A stretch of 64,000 nucleotides of DNA from Diplolepis rosae (taxonomy: Eukaryota > Arthropoda > Insecta > Hymenoptera > Diplolepididae): contig JAPYXD010000555.1 of the NCBI GenBank assembly GCA_030998225.1, positions 4,154,001 through 4,218,000 of the forward strand, given 5' to 3'. The notes beneath the pieces were generated by a model. The model ran no database searches and was not told where the DNA came from. It saw only the letters and a program-made list of their open reading frames with translations. Positions 12,083-23,200 of this stretch are shown here, piece by piece; the first letter of the stretch is position 1, and each line of letters begins with the position of its first letter. Both the position numbers and the translations under genes were made by a program.

Positions 12083-12733
12083 TTGTATACTTCGGAACGC
12101 CTTTTATAATATGTGTAAAATCCGAAATTATCTAAAAAAATCTGACGTCGAAAAAAAATTAATGAGAAAAGGTCATTATTTGTGGACTAGTCCCTTCAAT
12201 AATCTCTAACTCGTTCATGGTCCCAATTTTCCTAAAAGTTGTATATATTTTCTCGAATTATTTTTTTCCATGTAATTAGTTACATTTGAAAGTGAGAATG
12301 AAATAGCATTCTGAAAAATACACCGTAATGTGATTTTAAACTAAATGTTACTCTGTTCACGTCCACAGTGAAACTATTAAAAATTTAGTGAGACGTAATT
12401 TAAAACAAGTGGATTTAATCCATCTTCCCTCTTTTCGTTTTTTCATGTACGCTCAGTAATACAGGAGGGATTGGTTTTAAATCCTCAGGGATTCACAAGA
12501 TCGCGATTTCCGAATCAAATGAACATTTTATACTGGAATGGTACTTCATTCTAGACGTTTTAGGGAAGCTTAAATGAAAGTGAAGAAATTATTGTTATAA
12601 ATATAAAGTGTTAAGGCGAAAATACACTCAAAATTTAAATCAAATAAATATTAATGCCACAGGGTGTTGAAGTTTATTTTCTCACACATTTTTTATAAGC
12701 AGAAATTACACCGAAAAAAATGTCTTTGTCAGA
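12083..12733. other. AT-rich gene-free stretch
   Basis: Nothing recognisable was seen: no exon, no clear inverted ends. Confidence 0.5.
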
Positions 12734-13457
12734 CAGTGTTGCCAGATGGCTGAGTCGCTTTCCCCCTAGATTAGTTCCTATTTTCCACTAAAAAAAAATT
12801 TCCACTAAATCCTGAATTTTTTTTAATAGTAAAATTCGTATATGTACATGAAGAATTTTCCTTTTTCCAATATTTAAACGCTTTGTATATATTGTTTTTT
12901 AAGAAAAAAAGAAAGGATTTCAAAGGAATTTCTGAAGAAATTCGAGAACGTTCGCTTTTGGTAGCTGTGCCAAGCTAACGTTTAATGACGCGCGTTCTTA
13001 AAATTAGGAATTTATTTCAAAACAGTAAATAATGAGAAATTATATTGATTAATATTTAATCGCTGCTAATGCCTTTAAAAGTGTTGATAAAATCAAAGAA
13101 TATTATAAATACGGCTCTTTTTTCAAGAAATTTTATTGACTATTTAAAGGAAAGATAACAGTTATATTTACTTGTGATTGATCATGACAACACACTTGTA
13201 CAATAAACTAATGAAATTGAGCGTTAATATTCGGTTAGGAAGTACAACCAATCACTTGGCTTATTTCAAATTAAACAATTACGGTGATTGGAGGATATTA
13301 GAGATTTTAAAATAAAATGAGATAAACCCCTTAAAAAAACCTGAATAAAAAAAAACCACTAAATTTTCCCACTAAAGAATTCCTCCCCCTAAATTTCTTA
13401 CTGAAGGACCAAAAATCCCTTAAATCTAGTGGAAAAACACCTAATTTGGCAACACTG
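12734..13457. mobile_element. hAT-like non-autonomous element
   Basis: The left end is CAGTGTTGCCAGATGG and the right end is ATTTGGCAACACTG. CAGTGTTGCC ends are typical of hAT elements. The flanks TTGTCAGA (left) and TATGTCAGA (right) look like a slightly decayed 8-bp target duplication. The subterminal parts also mirror each other (CCACTAAA near the left, TAGTGG near the right). No transposase reading frame is present in the 724 bp. Confidence 0.65.
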
Positions 13458-14243
13458 TATGTCAGAACCAATTGAAAAGGATTACAGTTTAAAATAATAA
13501 TGAACATAAAGTTAAAAAATAATTAATCATCAAATTTGAATATAGAAGCATGTAAACATCTTAAAGTTTATCAAATATTATACTTCCTTCAAAAAGACAA
13601 CACTGGGCCATTTGGGGGCCATTACTGGAATTTTTGCATGAATAGTAAATACAAGATATGCTTTTGACGATTATTCGTTTGTAAACGACATTTTTACAAT
13701 TTTGTTGATATTAGTGAAATTTAGGAAATCGATTAAAAATCTGAACTCAATGAACTAGAATGATCGAAGCTTTACGGATTATAAATTTGCCTTTCTGGAG
13801 TGAAACATAACATGCATACAAGCTGTACTTTATTGCTCACTCGAGCGATAAACGATCTCTACCGCCTCTTCTGTGCCCATACAAGTTGCATGTGCATGTA
13901 GATTATATCGTATATAGTAGTATATCGTATATATAGTGTAAAAAATTGTAAACCAAACAAAATTGAGAAATAGAGAAAAAATGTAGAATTTTTAATTTAC
14001 TGTAATTTCAAATATCTCTGAACTACTTTCACTACTGATAATAATTTTATGCCCATTTTCCTTCTTCGATATAAAACTAAAAAAATTCACATACAATTAC
14101 CAAACGGCACTTAATGTAAAAAATTATCAACTACAAATAAATTTAAATTCATATTTAGATTTTTTAAATATGAAAAATTATAAAAAATCTGGATTCAATT
14201 TTCTTTAAAAATTTTTACTAAACTGCATCTTTTTAATTTTTAG
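13458..14243. other. Sequence upstream of the first recognised kelch exon
   Basis: No exon was recognised. It ends in a pyrimidine-rich acceptor (TTTTTAATTTTTAG) at 14243, so at least its right part is intron of the kelch gene. It contains a TATATCGTATATAGTAGTATATC repeat around 13904-13938. Confidence 0.5.
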
Positions 14244-17200
14244 ACAAATTCGTGGAGAAAAATTAGAGCTCAGAGAGGATGTGCAGTACCCAGAGGTCGC
14301 AGAGGTCATTCAGCCTTAGTGCATCGAGGTCAAATGCTAATCTATGGTGGTTACCAGGATTTACGTGGAAGTTCGCCCGAACTTTGGGCTTTTCATTTTG
14401 GTAAGGGGACATGCACAGATTAAGTAAGGTGTTTTTTGGAAATTTTAGACCCCCTCTCCATGTAAGACTTTTACTATAATTAATGCATGTAACTTTAATG
14501 TGGTTGTCGTACCAAAAACCAGGTTTCAGGAAAAAAAAGTTTTTCTATGATTTTCAGACTTGAAATTATATTATTAATTGTGTCTTATCAAAAAAAAGAT
14601 TATTTCTTATAGAAAAATTTAAAACTTACGAAAAATAGTACTTTTAATAATGTTTTATGTATCAGAATTTTCCCTTACTATCCCTTCTTACTAATTTTTC
14701 AAAAATGATTGGATTTCTATAAATCATGGCTTATTTTTTCGGGGCCAATATTTTCTACAACTCTACTGTTTCTAATTTCGAACGTAAATTTTTCAGTGGC
14801 TGAAATCATTAAAAAAATTTTTTAAGAAGAGACATTTTTCTTGTTAATAACTATATTCGAAGGTTTTTTACTTATTTTCAAAATTGGAAACAGCATTCGT
14901 AGAAATTTTGAGGATATTTTTTTCAAAATAAATGATAAGAAGCGATAATAAGGAAAAATCCTTAATTTAAAAATTAGGTCATAAAAAAATTAAGTTTTCT
15001 CTTTTATAAGACATCGGCGTGAGATTTTTCTGCCCCCCCCCCCCCCCCCAACCCACCGAAAAAAAACCCTTATGTAATTTGTCCTAACTAACTAAAAAAA
15101 TGTCTGTTCGCATAAAAATATCGTGGTAATGATCAAATTCCAGAAACAGAATCTTGGCACCTCTTATCGTCCAGTGAATGTGGACCAGCAGCTCGACATA
15201 AACATTCCGCAGTTTTGCATGGAGATGCCATGTATATTTATGGGGGGATGACAGATCTTCAAGAGAGAAGTGATTGCTGGCGATGGGACGTGAATACTAC
15301 ATCTTGGTGCATATTAAAAAATAAACCAGGACCAGGACCTCTCCATGGTCATGCTGCGTGTAGATTACCAAGTTGTATGTTGATATTTGGTGGAGAGAGT
15401 GGAGGCCTGGCTACCAATGAACTGTGGAGGTTTCACTTTGGTAGGTCTCATGTCTTATAATTAAAAAATTCTTTAACATATGAGTAGTATACAAATTTCA
15501 ACATACAATGTTAGAAATGTTCGGAAATTTACAAAAAACAGGGTTGCTACACAAGTCTGATTCCAAAATTCCATGTTCTCTAAGCCTGAATCAGTGGAAT
15601 AGTCACTGATTATATCAGTGAAAATATATCAACTGATGAATCAGTGCCCTACTTTGATTTCACTGAGGAATCAGTGAATGCGCCACGTGAACATAACCTT
15701 TGGATTTGCGAAGTTCCTGCGAACGCTGGATCTTTAATTTTTAATTATACATAATATAATTATTTCAAATTAATTAGTTGAGTTTGAAAACACAATAATT
15801 ACAATATATAATAATAATTACGTAATTTATTTTTAGTATTGTTTAACCTAAAATAAACTTGTCCATCGATCATTAAAATATATTGCTGCTTTCATTATTC
15901 CCACCTGAAGATTTCACTGATTCAATAAGTGAGTTCAATCTATTTCACTGATTCGTCAGTCGAATTTCACTGATTCTCAGTGAAAGACTTATAGCTGCTG
16001 GGTTCAGTGAATAACCACTGCGAATCAGTGGCCGTTCACTGATTCAGGTTTAGAGAGTGACTTTTCTAAGTTCTCCAGGTTTAATTTTGAAAAAATCCCA
16101 GGTGTACTTTTTTTAAAAATATAATCAAGATTCATTTGAACTCATTCTATTGCAGTGAAAACGACTTTTTAATGATAAATTTTTCAATAATATTTGTATT
16201 AAAGTGAAAAATAATTTTGAATTTATTATTATATTTTTTTTATTATTTTTACGGATAGAACACTTAAAGAAGAATGATAGTCCAACTATTTATTTTAAAG
16301 TTAGGATTACAGTTGGAAACAATAGTAATCTAAGAAACTTTGCAATTTAAAGAAAAGTTAAAATAACACCCAGAAAGTTTTGATGATTCAAAAACATTTT
16401 CTTTAGTGTAAACAAATCTATTTCTTTGGATCAAAGAAATTTTTTTTGAATTAACAAAACTTTCTTTAATTCAAAGAAATTTTTTCTTTGACCGTATGCC
16501 AAAGAAATGTTTTTTTGATTCAAAGAAACTGTTTTCTCAGTGAAAATTATTAAATCACATAAAAAACTAATTTCGTCTATTTATAAATTCATCGAGCTTT
16601 AATCAGTTCATGAATATTTTCTTCGATGCCTTCAAGTTCTTTTTGCTTTTCCAATTGAATTTTCCGTTTCTGTTCCTTTAATTCTTACATTTTGTCTGAT
16701 ATTTGTCTTTTTTATAAGTTTTCTTTTCCCTTTTCCTTCTCTTCTTCCTTTTGGTTTTTGATAGCATTTGAATATTCTAATTCTGAAATTTTTCTTAACA
16801 TTATGAAACTCAACTGAATTTTTATAAAATGTATCTTAGAACTGCCAAACTGCAAAACAGATTTTTTATGAAATTTATCATAAAATTACGATACTGTAAA
16901 AAAAATTTTAGTTACATGTAACTGTTTAATTACCCAAAACGTAAAATTATTCATGTTGCAAGTTTCCGAATTTCCCGATACAAGTATCAGAATATTCAAC
17001 ACTTTGTAACTGAAAATTGAGAAACTGTTTCTTGAATTTACTAAAAAGTAACTAAATTTTTTGAAATTGTATCTTAATTTTACGAAACTGTAACTAAATA
17101 AAACTCCAGTCAGGTGTTTCAGCAAATTATGGTAGAAATTTCTAACAGTGGATCCCTTTAATCTTTTAAGAACTACATACTTATAGTAGTTTATGTACAA

Positions 17201-20200
17201 AATAACATTTTTTTCTGTATTTTAGGAAGTTACAGAAAATATGAGAATAAATTTGTAGCTTCTCCCCAACTTTTATATAACAATTCAAATTATTTGAAAT
17301 GTAGACGTGCAGAAATTTAACAAAGTTGTTCACATCAAATTGCTAATTTTGATAAACAATTTGGTCAATTTATACATGATAGTCTGTTTCTAATTTTCAT
17401 AATGAAAAGTTTTACTACAGATTCTCCTAAAATTTAACATCCTTCAATTATACAATCCTAAAGTAGTCTATCAATGTCTGTTTTAATGTTCTTGATGATT
17501 TCCGAACATCTTGAGGCTATGGGCCAACCGGATCACGTTACTAGATTCCTACTAAAAATCAATGAAATTTGCTAATTTTTTTAAGTATTACATGCCCTTA
17601 AATGATTTTTATTTATTGACTTTCTTTCTTATAAATTAAGAATGAATTCATTTCCTAAGTAATTCTGGTTATTGATAATCATAGGAACGGAAACTTGGGA
17701 GAAACTCTCAATTACGGGACCGAAGCCTCAGCCAAGAGCGGAAAGCGTCGCTCTTGCGGTTTCCGAGCTCGTAATTCGTGGAACTGGCATAGAAAACTCA
17801 AGACCTAGACCAAGAAGTCAAAGGCCTAGGGCTCCTTGCAGTAGAACATCCCCCAGTGAGGCGCCAGCGAGACCTAGTTTCCTAAAAGAGATTTCCAAGC
17901 TATCGCAAATTAATTTGTCAAGGCTTAGTCATCCTAATAAATGCAGTTACTCTGTACTAAGTGGTCACGATGATATAGAAGAAACTACCAATGATGTGAG
18001 TGATTAATTTATTAACTATTAAATCAATTTAACACTTCTTTATTCAATTATGTTTTGTTATAAACGTTCTTATTCTTTAGAGCTGGATACAACGTAAATG
18101 AAAAATATTTCTACAGTTTCGTGCATTTTTAAGGCCATGGATCAACCAGATCACGTGACAAATTCCTTTAGAAGTATAACTTTTTTATCCTACAAAATAT
18201 CTTTCTAAAAATTTGGAAAATATTACAGAAAACGATACAGAACGTCTGTCAACTTCGTTTGAGTGAAAAGTTTGCAAAAAATATTACAGTGAACTATAAT
18301 TGTCGGTAAGTTTTCGATGTTTTTTCCAAATTTTTACTGAAGAGAAGTTAACAGACGTGCTTTATTGTCTTTTGTTACGTTTCCCAAATTTTCAGAAAGA
18401 TACTTTTTCACGTGGTCTCATTGATGCATGGCCTTAAGTTGAAAAAAAAATTTTCTACTGAAAAAGGTAATGATGAACGGCCATAAGAAAATATATACAC
18501 GCAGAGATACCAAATTTTTTTTTATTGGAATTTTATTTATTTGTTTTGAAATGTCATGAAAAATACGTGCAAAAAAGTCTCAGAAGAACTACCCTTAACT
18601 GTAATAATAATAATAATAATATAACAGTAATTACAATAGGTCAAAGTCGCGAAACTGGGACAAGTGGGTGCTACCTCTCTAGCGACTATACTGAGCAATC
18701 TATTCCAGATATCGACATGTACTGAATTCCAGCTGGCTCTTGAGACTTACAGCGTTGACCTTAGTACCTTCCCAAGCAGCTCGACCTAACCAAACAGTAC
18801 TTGCAATAGGCCAAAGTCACGAAACTGGGACAAGTGGGTCCTACCCCTCTAGCGACTATACTGAGCAATCTTTTCCAGATATCGACATGTACTGAGTTCC
18901 AGCTGACTTCTGAGACTTACAGCGTTGACCTTAGTACCTTCCCAAGCAGCTCGACCTAACCAAACAGTACTTGCAATAGGCCAAAGTCGCAAAAATGGGA
19001 CAAGTGGGTCCCACCTCTCTAGCGACTATACTCAGCAGTATATTCCAGAAATTGACATGTACTGAGTTCCAGCTGACTCCTGAGACTTACAGCGTTGACC
19101 TTAGTACCTTTCAAAACTCCTCGACCCAACCAAACAGTACTCACAATAGGTTAAAGTCGCGAAACTGGGACAAGTGAGCAATCTTTTCCCGATATCGACA
19201 TGTACTGCATTCCAGCTGGCTCTCGAGACTTACAGCTTTGACCTGAGTGCCTTCCCAAGCACCTCGACCCAACCAAACAGTACTTACAATAGGCCAAAGT
19301 CGCGAAAATGGGACAGGTGGGTCTCACCCCTCTAGCGACTATACTGAGCAATATATTCCAGAAATCGACATGTACTGAGTTCCAGCTGGCTCTTGAGACT
19401 TACAGCGTTGACCTTAGTACCTTCCCAAGCAGCTCGACCCAACCAAACAGTACTTGTAATAGGTCAAAGTCGCGAATCTGGGACAAGTGGGTCCTACCTC
19501 TCTAGCGACTATAGGCACCGTGCGAAGTCATGGTAGGGAGAGTTAAATCGACGCCAGCGCACGCAGTGGATAATTTAAGCGTTAAAGGAGGCTGTTTTAT
19601 ATTTCCGAGCAATCAAAATACATGTGCAAATCTAAATTTTGTTTTAATTTAAAAAATATAGCTGAAATGAGCCACCGAAGTTGTTGTGTTGTGAATTGTA
19701 AAAATACAAGCAGCAAAAGTGAGTGTAAATTTTATAAATTTCCAACGTCTAAATGGAAAATAAATCAAAGGAATAAGCGGGTATAGCTGCAGTAAGAAGG
19801 CAAAAGTTATTATTTCTACGGAACTCTTGGACATCTCGTACATGTTCTGATAGAACAAGATTTTTACCTTTAATTTTCGTTTGTGTTTGAAATTCTATTG
19901 TATGTTTAATTGATTGAAAACTTGTTTTAATAATTATATCCATGATGAATTTGAATCTGAAAATAAACAATTAATATTTATTCACTCAACAAGTGCCTAA
20001 AACTGTCATCATGAAATTACAATTTAATTCTTTATTATTTTTCTAGTCTATTTTGATCTGTCATTAACTTAAAGTAGTCGTCATGCCAAAAAACAGTCTC
20101 TGGAAAAAGAAGTTTTTCTATGATTTCAAGACTGAGAATTATATCATCAGCCGTGTCATATGTAAGAAAAGACACTCTTTTTAATGAAAAAATTTAAAAA

Positions 20201-23200
20201 TTACGAAAAATAATATTTTAATAATGTTTTTTATAATAGGATATTTCTTTACTATCGCTTCTTACCAATTTTTGAAAATGATTGCAGTTTCTTAAATCAT
20301 AGCTTATTTTTTCGGGGGAAATATTCTCTACAACTTAACCGTTTCCAATTTTTGAAAATAAATCAATTATTATCAAATACAGCAATTTGTTTATAAAAAA
20401 TTTGTTTTGGAAAATTGATTTTTAATTATTCCAGCCATTAAAGAATTTATTTTCAAAAATTGAAAACGGTCAAGTTGTAGAGAATATTTTCCCGAAAAAA
20501 TAAGCAATGATTTAAGAAACTTCAATCATTTTTTAAAAATTGGTAAGAAGCGATAGTAAGGAAAAATCCTATTACAAAAAACATTATTAAAATATTATTT
20601 TTCGTAATTTTTAAATTTTTTCATTAAAAAGAGTGTCTTTCCTTACATATGACACGGCTGATGTTATAATTTCCAGTCTTGAAATCATAGAAAAACTTCT
20701 TTTTCCAGAGACTGATTTTTGGCACGACAACTACCTTAACCTTATATTTACTGATTTCTATATCATTTTTATTATGGAAAATACTTACTTTTTACTGCTG
20801 ATTTCACACAAATACTTCACAAGGAAAAACAATCGAATTTTAAAGTGAATCAAATTGTTTTTTTGTTTGCTTTTTTATTGATAATAAACATTTTTATAAC
20901 TAAGTCCCATTATAATACATTATAAAAGTTCTCGAACAGCCTCCTTTAGTTCACTCATGCTATGGCGCTGCAGTCACGCACGGTGCCTATACTGAGCAAT
21001 CTATTCCAGATATCGACATGTACTGAATTCCAGCTGGCTCTTGAGACTTACAGCGTTGACCTTGGTACCTTTCAAAACTCCTCGACCCAACCAAAAAGTA
21101 CTCACAATAGGCCAAAGTCACGAAACTGGGACAAGTGGGTCCCACCTCTCTAGCGACTATACTGAGCAATATATTCCAGAAATCGACATGTACTGAGTTC
21201 CAGCTGACTCTTGAGACTTACAGCGTTGACTTCAGTGCCTTCCCAAGCACCTCGACCCAACCAAACAGTACTTACAATAGGCCAAAGTCGCGAAAATGGG
21301 ACAGGTGGGTCCCACCCCTCTAGCGACTATACTGAGCAATATATTCCAGAAATCGACATGTACTGAGTTCCAGCTGACTCTTGAGACTTACAGCTTTGAT
21401 CTTTAATCTTTAATCTTGTGTAATTTTCAATGGAGAGTTCTAAAATAGTTTTCAAAGTGTTCTCTAACTGTATAAAATTCGACTATCACCAAATTTATTA
21501 TTATTATTAAAAAAATCAAGAAAAAGCTTTAGAACTTTGGCTCTATCTAGAAGTTAGTAACAATAACAAAAAATTTCGATAACTAATTTTATCCGTGTAA
21601 TTGAAATGTAATAATCCAGCTCTAAAGTATGTATTTGTTATATTTTCCTATTTTATAAAGTTAGTTCCCGAAAGTTGCAATTATTTGTCTTGTGTTATCA
21701 TTTATTTAATTATGATAATTTATCGCGAAAATAGAACCTGAATGAAGTTAGCCTGCCTGCAGGCAATTTCTTATTTTCCATTCCAGCAAGTGGACGTAGA
21801 AATAGTAGAACCATCCACTGGAATGGTAAAGTCTCGAAGTGCCAATACTTTAGCGAGAAGACGACAAAAGATTCCAGAAACGCCGAGAACTGCAGACCCA
21901 TCAAATTTCGGAATGACGAGGGATCCGATTTCGGTTCCAAATTTTAGAGCCTTGACCTTACCGACTCCAGTTTTAACTCCAGTTGAGGCTTCGAGGCTTG
22001 TCTTCGTTGATCCTGACGAAGACAGCGATGAAGATCGAAAGGAACCTCCAATATCTAGATTAATCGAAGTTCCAGAAGAAGAAAAGTAAAAATATTTTTA
22101 TATTTTCAGTTATTATAAAACAGTATTGACACTTTTTCTAGAATTTCCGGAAAAATATAAAGTTTGTGACATTATTTCGATTACCTTTTTTACTGCTTAC
22201 AAAACCGCTTAAAAATTTACAAAAATATCTAAAGTATATCACAAGCAATAAAATAACACATCACTCAATTAGTTCGTAGGATGACATATAGATGGAGCCA
22301 CTATAGACAAATCCATATGATTTTTAGGAAGTACCAACCTTCAAACCATACGTATCAAAATTTCATGACAATCTGACGTTCAGTTCACAAGTTACAGTCG
22401 TTTTAGTGACGCTACTTTTGTAATTTTCAAAACAATGGAAAAATCCGAATTTTGTGTCTTGATAAAGTATTGTTTCTTAATGGGAAAAAATACCGTTCAA
22501 CGAAATCAATGGCTTGACAAGTCTTGTTCGGACTCTGCTGCATCTAGACAAATGGTAGAGAAGTGGTTTGCTAATTTTAAACGCAGCCATACAAACACCG
22601 ATGATGCTGAACGCTCTGGTCCCCCGAATTCGGCAGTTGTTCTAGAAAACATAAAAAGAAGTCAACAAAATAGTTTTGGCCAATCGTAAATTGAATTTGC
22701 GTGAGATATCTGACACCTTAAAGATATCAGAAGGCAGTGCATTTACCATTTTGCATGAACATTTGAGCATGAGAAAGCTCTGTTCGAAATGAGTACCGCG
22801 TTTGCTCACAGTCGATCAAAAACAACAACACGTCGACAATTCAGAGCGCTGCTTGGAGCTGTTTCAGCCCAATAAAAAGGATTTTCTCATGCGGTATGTG
22901 ACAATGGATGAAACACGGATCCATCAGCTGGTAAGGTTTTGGCCTCCATATTTTGGGATGCACACGGTATTTTATTTATCGATTACCTTGAGAAAGGATT
23001 AATCATCAATAGCGAATATTATGTGGTGTTATTGGTGCGTTTGAAGGAAGGAATTGCGAAAAAGACTCCAAATGAAGAAGAAAAAAGTTTTCATTCGCCA
23101 AGACAATGCACCGTGTCACAAGTCGATCGCAACATTAGCAAAATTGCATGAATTGCTTCCCCATCCACCATATTCTCTGGATCTCGCTCCCAGCGACTAC

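Larger units (their letters stand above)
15506..17150. mobile_element. MITE with CA(C/A)TGTTAGAAAT ends, containing two other MITEs
   Basis: The left end is CAATGTTAGAAATGTTCGGAAA and the right end is GGTAGAAATTTCTAACAGTG. The interior from 16776 to 17150 parallels 35080-35345 in the copy at 34957-37593: ATGAAACTCAACTGAATTTT, then TTAGTTACATGTAACTG, then CAACACTTTGTAACTGAAAA. The element is interrupted by the ATCAGTG element (15576-16060) and by a short CACCCAG MITE (16367-16542). Confidence 0.6.
19514..20987. mobile_element. DNA transposon remnant with a broken THAP domain, inserted in the satellite
   Basis: The left end GGCACCGTGCG and right end CGCACGGTGCC form an 11-bp perfect inverted repeat; TAAAGGAGGCTGTT recurs inverted inside both ends. 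The satellite reads GACTATACTGAG when whole and is split here as GACTATA and TATACTGAG, which gives a 4-bp TATA target duplication. It carries the start of a THAP-type DNA-binding domain (19667-19860) but no catalytic region. A separate foldback (20069-20738) has inserted into it. THAP domains occur in P-type and some Kolobok transposases, but a TATA duplication fits neither cleanly. Confidence 0.75.

Noticed and set aside
18995..19505. Repeated 60-66 codon frames starting MGQVG in the satellite
   Set aside because: They recur with the 170-bp period and are products of the tandem repeat.
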